Assembly (NCBI GenBank): GCA_002692965.1
Contig: NZNC01000025.1
Span: 62,001-126,000, forward strand
Source: Haliea sp.
GTDB lineage: Bacteria > Pseudomonadota > Gammaproteobacteria > Pseudomonadales > Halieaceae
Direction of reading: 5' to 3'
DNA length: 64,000 bases
Part shown: positions 54,011 to 61,954 of the stretch, one piece after another
Layout: each line of letters begins with the position of its first letter
Numbering within the stretch: the first letter of the stretch is position 1
Notes under the pieces: model-generated
The model's database searches: none
The model's input: the letters and a program-made list of their open reading frames with translations, nothing else
Told to the model about the DNA's origin: nothing
Position numbers and translations under genes: made by a program

Positions 54011-54841
54011 ATGACACGCGCAACATACGAGACCGTTGAGCTTCAGGTGCTGGAGGAGGGCGTACTCGAAGTGCGGCTGAACCGCCCCGAGCGCTTCAAC
54101 GCCCTGAACGAACGCCTGATCGGCGAACTCACCGAGGTCTTCCGTGGCCTGAACCGCGACCGCGACACCCGGGTGGTCATCCTGACCGGCGCGGGCAAGG
54201 GCTTCTGCGCCGGGGCCGATCTCAAGGCCTCGGACGCCGCGCCGGGTTCGGTGCCCGGCACCGAGGGCATGGGCCAGCTGGGCTATGTCTACAAGTACCA
54301 GGAATATCTGGCCGACATGGTGCTGGCGATCCACGAGTGCGACAAGCCGGTGATCGCGGCAGTGCAGGGTGCGGCGGTGGGCGGTGGACTGGCGATCAGC
54401 CTGGCCTGCGATATCCGCCTGGCCTCGCCGGCGGCAAAATTTGGCGCTGTCTTCATCAAGACCGGGCTGTCGTCCTGCGACGTGGGTACCAGTTACCTGC
54501 TGCCGCGGGTGGTCGGCGTGTCCGCCGCCAGCGAGCTGATGCTGACCGGCCGGGTGATCGAGGCAGAGCAGGCGCGGGCACTGGGGCTGGTGTCCCGGGT
54601 GGTGGAAGCCGGAGTCCTGCTTGAGACCGCCCTGGGTGTCGCCCGGGAAATCCGCGCCAACAGCGAATACGGCGTGTGGATGACCCGCAAGGGGCTCCGC
54701 ATCAACCAGGATGCCGCCAGCCTGCGCCACGCCATGGAGCTGGAGAACCGCACCCAGGTGCTGGGCTATTTCACGGGCTGCATGGAAGAGGCCATGCAGG
54801 CCTTCCAGGAAGGCCGCGCACCGCAGTGGAAAAAACTGTGA
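54011..54841 (+). CDS. enoyl-CoA hydratase/isomerase family protein
   Basis: A 276-residue crotonase-fold enzyme predicted to hydrate or isomerise enoyl-CoA. Oxyanion-hole segments are GAGKGFCAGADLKASD (about 61-76) and AAVQGAAVGGGLAISLACDIRLAS (about 117-140). In the position of catalytic Glu144 of rat hydratase the sequence reads FIKTGLSSCDVGTSYLLPRVVG, where Asp replaces the second Glu, as in several isomerase or hydratase variants. The ATG at 54011 has CCGGAGAC upstream. Its stop overlaps the start of the TetR gene (GTGA). Confidence 0.88.
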   Translation: MTRATYETVELQVLEEGVLEVRLNRPERFNALNERLIGELTEVFRGLNRDRDTRVVILTGAGKGFCAGADLKASDAAPGSVPGTEGMGQLGYVYKYQEYLADMVLAIHECDKPVIAAVQGAAVGGGLAISLACDIRLASPAAKFGAVFIKTGLSSCDVGTSYLLPRVVGVSAASELMLTGRVIEAEQARALGLVSRVVEAGVLLETALGVAREIRANSEYGVWMTRKGLRINQDAASLRHAMELENRTQVLGYFTGCMEEAMQAFQEGRAPQWKKL

Positions 54842-55476
54842 GCACACCGCGGCCCCGCCGGGGGCGCCCGCCCAAGACCTCCCTGGAGGACCTGGTGGAC
54901 AAGGCTATCGAACTGATGGCCGCCGAGCCGGACAGGCCCCTCTCGCTGAATGCGCTGGCCAGGGCGGCGGGGATCACTCCGATGGCCATCTATCGCTACG
55001 CGGCGGACCGGGACGAGTTGCTGCAGGCCGTCGCGGAACGCTTGTTGGGTGACCTGAACCCGAAGATTCCAGACGCCGACTGGGAGACCCAGCTGAGCGC
55101 CTGGGCCTTCGCCATGCGCGACTATTTTCTCAAGAACCCGGCGCTGTTCACCATTCTCGGCTGGCAGCAGCATGTGGCCCGTCCCTGGCTGAGCCAGCTG
55201 GCCGGGCTTGCGCGTATTCTACAGCGTGCGGGACTGAAGGGGCGGGCGCTGGCGGATGCGGTGCAGTGGGTTTCCAGTACCATTATCTCGGCGGTCTACA
55301 TGGAAATTGCCGCCCGGCGCTCCGGCTCCCGGGTCAGTGCCTCGGACCTGCGCAGCCTGCCGGAAGAGGATGCGGCACTGATGGCCGAGGTGGTGCAGCA
55401 CTTGAAGCAAAAAAGCGCGCGGGCGGTGTTCACCGATTGCGTTGAGCGTATTCTGATAATCATAAAAGGAAGCTGA
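54838..55476 (+). CDS. TetR-family transcriptional regulator
   Basis: A 212-residue regulator with a basic leader (PRPRRGRPPKTS) and the TetR helix-turn-helix ELMAAEPDRPLSLNALARAAGITPMAIYRYAADRDELLQAV (about 27-67). The C-terminal ligand domain is TetR_C-type with LKNPALFTILGWQQHVARPWLSQL. Translation probably starts at the GTG at 54838, overlapping the hydratase stop. It is embedded in the acyl-CoA dehydrogenase operon and may control that operon and the nearby AT-rich palindromes, sensing an acyl-CoA or the uptake substrate; this is inference. Confidence 0.88.
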   Translation: MSTPRPRRGRPPKTSLEDLVDKAIELMAAEPDRPLSLNALARAAGITPMAIYRYAADRDELLQAVAERLLGDLNPKIPDADWETQLSAWAFAMRDYFLKNPALFTILGWQQHVARPWLSQLAGLARILQRAGLKGRALADAVQWVSSTIISAVYMEIAARRSGSRVSASDLRSLPEEDAALMAEVVQHLKQKSARAVFTDCVERILIIIKGS

Positions 55477-55479
55477 GCG

Positions 55480-56493
55480 ATGAGTACACTGAAACTGGGA
55501 CTGCAACTGGGTTACTGGTTTGCCAGCCCGCCACCGGATTTTGTCGAGCTGGCCCAGGAGGCGGAGCAGCTGGGCTTTGACTCGGTGTGGACCGCGGAGT
55601 CCTGGGGCAATGACTGTTTTACCCCGCTGGCCTGGATCGGGGCCCAGACCTCGCGTATCCGCCTGGGTACCTCGATTGCCCAGCTTTCTGCGCGCACCCC
55701 GGCCAGTTGCGCCATGGCCACCCTCGCCCTCGATCACATGTCCGGCGGGCGCATGATGCTGGGCCTCGGAGTCTCCGGCCCCCAGGTGGTGGAGGGCTGG
55801 TATGGCCAGCCCTACGGCAAGCCCCTGGCACGCACCCGGGAATACGTCAGCATCATTCGCAAGATTCTGGCGCGGGAGGAACCGGTCACCAATGACGGCG
55901 AGCACTACCCGCTGCCCTACCACGGCCCGAACGCCTGGGGACAGGGCAAGCCGCTGAAACCGATTACCCATCCCCTGCGCGCCGATGTGCCGATCCTGAT
56001 TGGCGCAGAGGGCCCGAAGAATGTCACCCAGACGGCGGAAATTGCCGATGGCTGGCTGCCGCTCTACTACTCCCCCTATCGCCAGGAAGTCTACGCCAGC
56101 CAGCTCACCGCCGCTGGCCCGGGCTTCGAGATTGCCCCCACGGTGATGGTCAACATTCACGACGATCTGCAGCAGGCGCTGTATCCGGTGAAGGCCATGC
56201 TCGGGTTCTATATCGGCGGCATGGGCTCGAAAAAGAACAACTTCCACAAGGACCTGATGGCGCGGATGGGCTTCGCCGACGAGGCGGAGCAGATCCAGGA
56301 ACTGTTTTTTGCCGGCGAGCGTGACAAGGCGATCGCTGCGGTGCCGGATCAGTTTGCCGACGAGATATCCCTCAGCGGGCCAGTGGGGCGGATTCGCGAG
56401 AAGCTGGAAGATTGGCGGCGTTCACCGGTGACGACCCTGCTGGTGAACGGCGACAAGGCCTTCCTGCGCCAGCTGGCAGAGTTGGTTCTGTAA
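55480..56493 (+). CDS. LLM-class flavin-dependent oxidoreductase (F420-type)
   Basis: A 337-residue luciferase-like TIM-barrel oxidoreductase. Typical blocks are GFDSVWTAESWGNDCFTPLAWIGAQTSRIRLGTSI (about 28-62), LDHMSGGRMMLGLGVSGPQVVEGWYG (about 84-109), REYVSIIRKIL, and PILIGAEGPKNVTQTAEIADGWLP (about 170-193). The pattern is like the mycobacterial Rv3520c-type F420-dependent family, itself located among cholesterol-degradation genes. FMN is the alternative cofactor. It lies 3 bp after the TetR gene and is the last gene of the operon, 7 bp from a convergent SDR gene. Confidence 0.85.
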   Translation: MSTLKLGLQLGYWFASPPPDFVELAQEAEQLGFDSVWTAESWGNDCFTPLAWIGAQTSRIRLGTSIAQLSARTPASCAMATLALDHMSGGRMMLGLGVSGPQVVEGWYGQPYGKPLARTREYVSIIRKILAREEPVTNDGEHYPLPYHGPNAWGQGKPLKPITHPLRADVPILIGAEGPKNVTQTAEIADGWLPLYYSPYRQEVYASQLTAAGPGFEIAPTVMVNIHDDLQQALYPVKAMLGFYIGGMGSKKNNFHKDLMARMGFADEAEQIQELFFAGERDKAIAAVPDQFADEISLSGPVGRIREKLEDWRRSPVTTLLVNGDKAFLRQLAELVL

Positions 56494-56500
56494 GACGCCG

Positions 56501-57262
56501 TTATTTCGCCATAAAGCCGCCGTCGCTGACCAGGGTATGGCCGGTGGTGAAGCTGGACAGGTCGCTGGCCAGGTAGAGGACCGGGCCAATGATTTCCTCG
56601 GTTTCCGCCACCCGCTTCTGCAGCGCGGCGTCAATGGCGCCCTCGAGGAAACCGGGCATCTGCGCGGCGGTGTCGAACAGGTCGGAGTGGTAGCTGCCGG
56701 GCGCCAGGCTGTTCACGCGAATCCCCTTGTCAGCCCATTCCGCGGCCATCACTTTGCTCAGTGCGTCCAGCGCCGCCTTGGTGGCGGCGTAGAAGCCCTG
56801 GAAGGCCGAGGGCCTGAGACCGCCCACGGAAATCACATTGATGATGGAGCCGCCGCCGTGTTCCGCCATCCGCGGTGCCAGACGCGAGGCCAGGTACCAG
56901 GGCCCTTTGGTGTTGACGTCGAACAGCTTCTGGAACAGTTCCGGCTGCAGGTCCGAGAGCCCCCCGGCGACCGGGTTCATGCCGGCGTTGTTGATCAGGA
57001 TATCGACATGACCAAAGGCCTCATGGCTGGCGGCGATCACTGCGTCCAGATCTTCGGTCCGCCCGACGTGGGCGGCGAGCGGCAGGGCGCGGCGGCCTCT
57101 GCCGCGAATCGCTTCCGCGACGGTTTCGCAATTTTCCAGCTTGCGACTGACCACGATCACATCGGCACCGGCCTCTGCCAATCCCAGGCACATGGCGCGC
57201 CCCAGTCCGCGACTACCGCCGGTGACCAGGGCGACCTTGCCGCTAAGGTCTATGTTATGCAT
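56501..57262 (-). CDS. short-chain dehydrogenase/reductase
   Basis: A 253-residue classical SDR: KVALVTGGSRGLGRAMCLGLAEAG (about 9-32) with Arg in VVSRKLEN favouring NADPH; NNAGMNP (about 89), catalytic Ser in INVISVGGLRPS (about 140), YAATKAALD (about 155), and a C-terminal DLSSFTTGHTLVSDGGF. It may reduce a 3-oxoacyl-CoA or cyclic ketone. The ATG at 57262 has AGAGGA about 7 nt upstream; the longer frame to 57487 runs into the neighbouring promoter. It is divergent from the metallo-hydrolase. Confidence 0.9.
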   Translation of the reverse strand: MHNIDLSGKVALVTGGSRGLGRAMCLGLAEAGADVIVVSRKLENCETVAEAIRGRGRRALPLAAHVGRTEDLDAVIAASHEAFGHVDILINNAGMNPVAGGLSDLQPELFQKLFDVNTKGPWYLASRLAPRMAEHGGGSIINVISVGGLRPSAFQGFYAATKAALDALSKVMAAEWADKGIRVNSLAPGSYHSDLFDTAAQMPGFLEGAIDAALQKRVAETEEIIGPVLYLASDLSSFTTGHTLVSDGGFMAK

Positions 57263-57430
57263 GCTGATTCCTCTTTCCCTGTGACAACTCTCGGCGCGGC
57301 AATGCAGCGCGACTGCGCGTTCGCACCTGCACGCGTCTTTGGCTAAAAAAATATATAGCATAAATAAATGGTGTGCCAGCCCGCCTGCTTTTCTGTCTTG
57401 CCAGCCAGCCCCGGCTCGCCTATGATCCCA

Positions 57431-57452
57431 TTTTAATGAGTATCTATTAAAA
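57431..57452. promoter_or_regulatory. inverted repeat between SDR and metallo-hydrolase genes
   Basis: TTTTAAT (57431-57437) and ATTAAAA (57446-57452) are perfect complements around GAGTATCT, 22 bp before the metallo-hydrolase start. A second AT-rich patch (57345-57370) lies nearer to the divergent SDR gene. An operator role is likely by position. Confidence 0.5.
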
Positions 57453-57473
57453 GTGACTGGCCGAGGACACCCA

Positions 57474-58736
57474 ATGAGAAACCCCATCTACAAGACGCGC
57501 CCGGTGGCGCCGAGCGCCGCCCGCTTTGGTGGCGAGCGCATCAACGACTTCATCGTCCTCAGCGAGGCCTGCTCCAACAGCTACCTGATCGAGACCACCG
57601 AGGGCGGCATCCTGGTCAACGCCGGCATGGGCTTCGAGGCGCCGGTGATCGATGCCAACCACCGCGCCCACTCGACGGTGGCGGACAAGATTCGCTACCT
57701 GATTACCACCCAGGGCCACGTCGACCACGTCGGCGGCGTGCAGTATTTCCGCGACCGCAACCCGGGGCTGCTGTACATCGCCCAGGCCAACAACACCGAG
57801 CACCAGGCCTATGACAGGCGCCTGGCGGACTTCCGCGGCAACCGCTCCGCCTTCCGCTTCCGCGAGCGCTTTGTCGAGGACTTCGCCTACTACGCCGAGC
57901 AGGGTTATACCGAGATCAATCCCCAGGACACGCCCACGCCGGACATTCTCTTCGAGGACCGTTACACCCTGACCCTGGGTGGTCTGACCCTGGAACTGAT
58001 TGCCGTCCCCGGCGCCGAAACCAATGACTCCCTGGTGATCTGGCTGCCCGAGCAGCGCATTTGCCTGACCGGCAATCTGTTTGGCTGCCCCTTCGGCCAC
58101 TTCCCCAACCTCAGCACCATTCGCGGCGACCGCTACCGCGAGGCCCTGGTCTGCGCCCGGGCTGCCCAGGTCGTGCTGGACCTGGAGCCGGAGGTGATTC
58201 TCTACGGGCACCACGGTCCGGTGGAGGGGCGCGAGGTGATTCGTGAGGAGCTCATCGCCTACCGGGATGCCCTGCACCACGTGCACGATGAAACCGTGCG
58301 CGGCATGAACGCCGGTACTGACGTTCACACCCTGATGCAGACCATCACGCTGCCCCCGGAATGCGAAGTGGGCGAGGGCTATGGCAAGGTGTCCTGGGGC
58401 GTGCGCGCGATCTGGGAAAGCTACGCCGGCTGGTTCCACCACCAGTCCACTACGGAGCTTTACAGCGTGCCCGCCAGTGCCGTTTTCGACGATGTGGTGG
58501 CCCTGGCCGGAGCCGACACTCTGGTGGCGCGTGCACAGGAAAAATTCGAGCAGGACAAACCCGAGGAAGCCCTGCATCTGCTGGATATGGTGCGCAAGGT
58601 AGAGCCCGGCCACGTCGGTGCGGTGGAGCTGTTGCTGACTATTCACCGCGCGCTACTGGCCCAAGCCGACAACTTCTGGCTGGAGGGCTGGCTGGAGGAG
58701 CAGATCCGGCTGCTGGAGGGGGCGCTCGAGGCCTAG
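57474..58736 (+). CDS. MBL-fold metallo-hydrolase with alkylsulfatase-like C-terminus
   Basis: A 420-residue metallo-beta-lactamase-fold hydrolase. The metal motif reads TQGHVDHVGG with Q80, H82, D84 and H85; the first His of the canonical HxHxDH is Gln. Further candidate ligands are in CPFGHFPN and ILYGHHGPVEG. After about residue 300 a helical part resembles the dimerisation domain of SdsA1-type alkylsulfatases (GYGKVSWGVRAIWESYAGWFHHQSTTELYSVPAS, then VALAGADTLVARAQEKFEQDKPEEALHLLD). It may cleave sulfate, ester or lactone bonds. The ATG at 57474 is preferred over one at 57453 because GAGGAC lies before it. It is followed 62 bp on by the alcohol dehydrogenase. Confidence 0.8.
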   Translation: MRNPIYKTRPVAPSAARFGGERINDFIVLSEACSNSYLIETTEGGILVNAGMGFEAPVIDANHRAHSTVADKIRYLITTQGHVDHVGGVQYFRDRNPGLLYIAQANNTEHQAYDRRLADFRGNRSAFRFRERFVEDFAYYAEQGYTEINPQDTPTPDILFEDRYTLTLGGLTLELIAVPGAETNDSLVIWLPEQRICLTGNLFGCPFGHFPNLSTIRGDRYREALVCARAAQVVLDLEPEVILYGHHGPVEGREVIREELIAYRDALHHVHDETVRGMNAGTDVHTLMQTITLPPECEVGEGYGKVSWGVRAIWESYAGWFHHQSTTELYSVPASAVFDDVVALAGADTLVARAQEKFEQDKPEEALHLLDMVRKVEPGHVGAVELLLTIHRALLAQADNFWLEGWLEEQIRLLEGALEA

Positions 58737-58798
58737 CGGCTCCGCACGCACAGGCGCATCATTCATGTTCCTGGGAAATGCCCAGGGGAGGGATCGAT

Positions 58799-59815
58799 AT
58801 GAAGGCTGCAGTATTTCGCAGTGCCGCGGGTGGCCTGCAGATCGAAGCTCTGCCCGACCCGCTCCCCGGTCCCGGTGAGCTGCTGCTGGAGGTGCGCAAG
58901 GTCGGCATCTGCGGCAGTGAGTTGCACGCTGCCAGCTTCCACGCCCCCGAGCGGCTGGAAGGGGCGCTGATGGGCCACGAAATCTGTGGACGGGTCGCGG
59001 CCCTGGGTGAGGGCGTCAGCGATTTTGCGCTGGGCGATCGCGTCGTGCCGCTGCCCTTTATCGGTTGCGGGCAGTGCGCGATGTGCCTGACCGACCTGTC
59101 GCGCCACTGTCCCCAGGTCGATTACCAGACCGTGCGCGGTTACTGCCAGTACACCCGGGCTGCCGCCCGGGGCTGCGTGCGCGTGCCGGAGGGCATTTCC
59201 GATGAGGCGGCCACCCTGGTGGAGCCCCTCGCGGTAGGCCTGCAGGGGGTGCGCCGGGCTGCGCTTCAGGCGGGGGAACGTGTGCTGGTGACCGGCGCCG
59301 GACCGATTGGTCTGGCCGCCGCGTTCTGGGCACAGGCGCTGGGGGCGGCGGAAGTCGTTGTGCTGGCGCGCTCTGATCGACGCCGGCGGATCGCCGAGCA
59401 GATGGGATTGCCGTTGTTCGTCGCCGGCAACGAGGTCGATGACGAGATAGAGATGGTTCAGTCACTGCTGGGGGGTGCGCCGGATATCGTGCTGGAGGCG
59501 GTGGGTCTGCCCGGCGCGCTGGAGCAGGCGGTCAATCACGTCCGGCCCCTGGGTCGGGTGGTATCCCTTGGCTTTGGTAATCAGGTGGACACCCTGCGCC
59601 CGGATCTCGCCACCTGGAAGGATGTCAGCCTGGCATTTTCGTTGTGTTACGGCCTGCGGGATTTTGAACACGTGGTGCGGGTGTTGGCTGCGGGGGAAAC
59701 GCGGCCGCTGGCGATGATTACCTCAGGGATTGGGCTGGACCAATTGCCGGAAGCGTTTGCCGGACTGCAGGCGGGTGGGGAGGACTGCAAGGTGATTGTG
59801 TCGCCCTGGGGGTGA
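58799..59815 (+). CDS. zinc-dependent alcohol dehydrogenase family protein
   Basis: A 338-residue medium-chain dehydrogenase. Catalytic zinc ligands are C37 and the GHE pair in GICGSELHAASFHAPERLEGALMGHEICG; the structural zinc site is CGQCAMCLTDLSRHC, the full four-Cys pattern. The nucleotide motif is VLVTGAGPIGLAAAFWAQALGA (about 161-182), and Arg residues after strand two (ARSDRRRR) hint at NADP(H). It resembles sorbitol/threonine-type dehydrogenases. AGGGGAGGG lies about 7 nt before the ATG. It probably oxidises or reduces a pathway alcohol with the neighbouring metallo-hydrolase. Confidence 0.88.
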   Translation: MKAAVFRSAAGGLQIEALPDPLPGPGELLLEVRKVGICGSELHAASFHAPERLEGALMGHEICGRVAALGEGVSDFALGDRVVPLPFIGCGQCAMCLTDLSRHCPQVDYQTVRGYCQYTRAAARGCVRVPEGISDEAATLVEPLAVGLQGVRRAALQAGERVLVTGAGPIGLAAAFWAQALGAAEVVVLARSDRRRRIAEQMGLPLFVAGNEVDDEIEMVQSLLGGAPDIVLEAVGLPGALEQAVNHVRPLGRVVSLGFGNQVDTLRPDLATWKDVSLAFSLCYGLRDFEHVVRVLAAGETRPLAMITSGIGLDQLPEAFAGLQAGGEDCKVIVSPWG

Positions 59816-59870
59816 TGGGCGACACAAGCGGTGCCCCGAGCCGAGGCACGGGGCCAGGGGACGCTGCGGA

Positions 59871-60296
59871 TCAGAAGGTGTAGGTTACACCCAGGCTGAC
59901 GCCATCGATCTCGATATTGCTCTTGTCGAAGTACCGCATCACCTCGATGTTGGCGGACCACAGCTCGTTCAGGCGCAGGCTGGCGCCGAGCCCCCAGGAG
60001 AAGTCACCCTCGCTGTCGCTGTCCGAGAAACCGGCAACGGAGGCCTTGACCTTGGCGTGGGTATAGCCGGCGATCACATAGGGGTAGATGGCGCTGTCAT
60101 TGGGTAGGCCTGCGCGGAAGTAACCGCCGACATAGTGTTCCAGCTCAGCCTTGACGCCATAGTAGTTGCCATCGTCCACACCGACGCCGCCGCGCAGTTC
60201 AACTGCGGCCCAGTCGTTGAGCTGATAGCCACCTTTCAGGGTCAGGGCGCCGAGGTCCACCTCGTCAGCATCGAGGTAGGTGTAGTCGAGGCCCAC
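59871..60296 (-). pseudogene. outer-membrane beta-barrel protein, 5' end defective
   Basis: The readable part (about 141 residues from a GTG at 60296) is a small barrel: GLDYTYLDADEVDLGALTLKGGYQLNDWAAVELRGGVG, alternating strands, and a terminal SLGVTYTF typical of outer-membrane proteins. The frame stays open upstream to 60389 and encodes RRFAGAAVAQPYVGLDY, which looks like the cleavage end of a signal peptide, but a TGA at 60390-60392 closes it and there is no ATG and no hydrophobic core. The start and most of the signal peptide thus seem lost, with the frame running into the end of the upstream gene. A frameshift, deletion or a non-canonical start are the options. Confidence 0.6.
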
Positions 60297-60363
60297 GTAG
60301 GGCTGGGCGACCGCAGCGCCAGCAAAACGCCGGGCCGATTCTCTGGACCTGAAGGCCCCAAGC

Positions 60364-61386
60364 TTACGCCTGGTTTGCAGACCTACCCGTCAGCCGCAGC
60401 CCCGCCGCATCTGCAAACACCGCCAGCAGGTCCTCCTGCAGCCGGTTCTTCGGCCCGTCCCGCAGGGCCAGGTCGTCCAGGTCAAACAGCAGGGGGGGCA
60501 GATCGGCTCCCGGCAGCTGTTGCGCGGCGGCCTCGCCCAGCAGGCTGGCGATGCCCAGGCCCTGGGCATCGGTCAGGCCGGTGCTGGTATCCAGCCAGCC
60601 CTGCAGGGTGGCGTCGGCCTGCTGCAGGGCCGTTATAGGCAGAGTGTGTGTCGCCAGCTGAAGCTCTTCTTCCACGGGTTTCCCTCGGCCCCAGCCCAGC
60701 ACCAGGCAGGCACAGGCGGCCAGGAGTTGCTCCGGTGTCGTCAATGCGCTGGGCAGCTTGCGGGCATCCGGGCCGCCATTGCTGCTCTTGAGCTGTCGCC
60801 GCCCGCGCCACACCGCCACTCGGCGCCGCAGCTGCCGCAGGGCAAAGGGCATTTCCCGCAACCGGCCCCAGAGCCAGCGCGCCACCACACCGACGGCTTG
60901 CACCAGCAGCAGGAACAGCATGATGGCCAGCTCCACCAGTGCCGCCACGGCCTGCAACAGCATGAAGATCATCTGCAGGTTGGCCGCCTTTTTGCCCCGC
61001 ACCTGTACACCGAGCACCTTGGCGGAGGAGCGGTTGGGTTTTATCCAGTTGAAGGTGCCCAGGGCATTGCGGGTGGAGACCGTGGCGCCGGTCTTGCTCA
61101 GGTTGAGTTTGGTGGGCCCGCTGCCGTAGCGGCCGCGGAACACCAGGCGGCCGTTCTGCAAAGCCAGCTGGGTGTTGCGGCCGATGGTGCGCGACACCCG
61201 CACGCCGTGGTTGGTGTTGGCAGTGAGGTTGATGCCTGCGGCTTTGGTCTGGGCCCGCAGGGAAACCCCGCCGGTACGGCTGGCACGCAGGTTGCGCCCG
61301 CGGTATTCGATGCGTCGCTGCTGACCGTATTCATCCTTGCTGCCGAGGTTGAGCCACTGTCTTGCCATGGAATTGAAAGCATTCAT
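60364..61386 (-). CDS. unrecognised membrane protein with beta-rich N-terminus
   Basis: A 340-residue protein I cannot place in a named family. The N-terminal 125 residues are beta-rich and basic, with repeated strands (RIEYRGRNLRASRTGGVSLRAQ, INLTANTNHGVRVSRTIG, KLNLSKTGATVSTRNALGTFNW); the KLNLSKTG block recalls DUF4236. Two membrane helices follow (about 127-160), then a linker rich in Arg, and an acidic helical C-terminal domain (about 205-335) with LLFDLDDLALRDGPKNRLQEDLLAVFADAAGL, which could be TerB-like. No strong ribosome site is visible; ATG codons at 61386 and 61368 are both possible. It is divergent from nothing and lies 170 bp from vapC. Confidence 0.65.
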   Translation of the reverse strand: MNAFNSMARQWLNLGSKDEYGQQRRIEYRGRNLRASRTGGVSLRAQTKAAGINLTANTNHGVRVSRTIGRNTQLALQNGRLVFRGRYGSGPTKLNLSKTGATVSTRNALGTFNWIKPNRSSAKVLGVQVRGKKAANLQMIFMLLQAVAALVELAIMLFLLLVQAVGVVARWLWGRLREMPFALRQLRRRVAVWRGRRQLKSSNGGPDARKLPSALTTPEQLLAACACLVLGWGRGKPVEEELQLATHTLPITALQQADATLQGWLDTSTGLTDAQGLGIASLLGEAAAQQLPGADLPPLLFDLDDLALRDGPKNRLQEDLLAVFADAAGLRLTGRSANQA

Positions 61387-61555
61387 CCGTGTGCGAGCCA
61401 GGCAGTGTAGTGGCTGCCGGGCCAAGCGCAATGCGGGTTAGTTGGCACCTGCCTGAAAAGTGTACAGGTGCGCGCCGTGCCATCGATGACACGCCCGGAT
61501 GGTTGTTCGGTCAGATCTGGCGCTTTCGTGTGGCTGCTTATCGCCTTGTGGCAGA

Positions 61556-61954
61556 TCAGACAAGCAGTTTTGCCGACTGCCCCTGCTGCTTCAGTAGCTT
61601 GACGGCCTGCTTGTCAAAGGACACGAAAGTCTCTCCGCCCAGCCAGGTGCCCTCATGGGCCATGATGCCATCGGCAAAATCTCCGCCCGCCTGCAGGAAG
61701 GCAAGGCCGCTCTCCACGGCGGGGCGATTCATCACCACGTTGCCGGTCTCCAGCAGGGCCTGGATGGCGGCAACTATGTCGGTGGTCTCGAAGGCGTAGA
61801 CCCGGCGAAGCACCCAGACGAACTCACACAGGCAGGGCAGGGAGACAGCAATCAGTGTCGCTTCCCTCAAGACCTTTTCAGCTGCTTTCGCCTGCTTTGC
61901 GTGATCGCGCACCACAGCGCGTACCAGTACATTGGTGTCGACCGCCAGCTTCAT
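61556..61954 (-). CDS. vapC: PIN-domain toxin VapC
   Basis: A 132-residue PIN ribonuclease. It has the opening acidic motif MKLAVDTNVLVRAVVRD (D6 and N8), a conserved Glu in LCEFVWVLRRVY (about 47), and the downstream acidic pair in GGDFADGIMAHEG (about 90-103), together giving the Mg-binding site. The ATG overlaps the vapB stop (ATGA), and the stop lies at the left end of the two-gene unit. VapC toxins cut tRNA or rRNA loops to halt growth. Confidence 0.92.
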   Translation of the reverse strand: MKLAVDTNVLVRAVVRDHAKQAKAAEKVLREATLIAVSLPCLCEFVWVLRRVYAFETTDIVAAIQALLETGNVVMNRPAVESGLAFLQAGGDFADGIMAHEGTWLGGETFVSFDKQAVKLLKQQGQSAKLLV

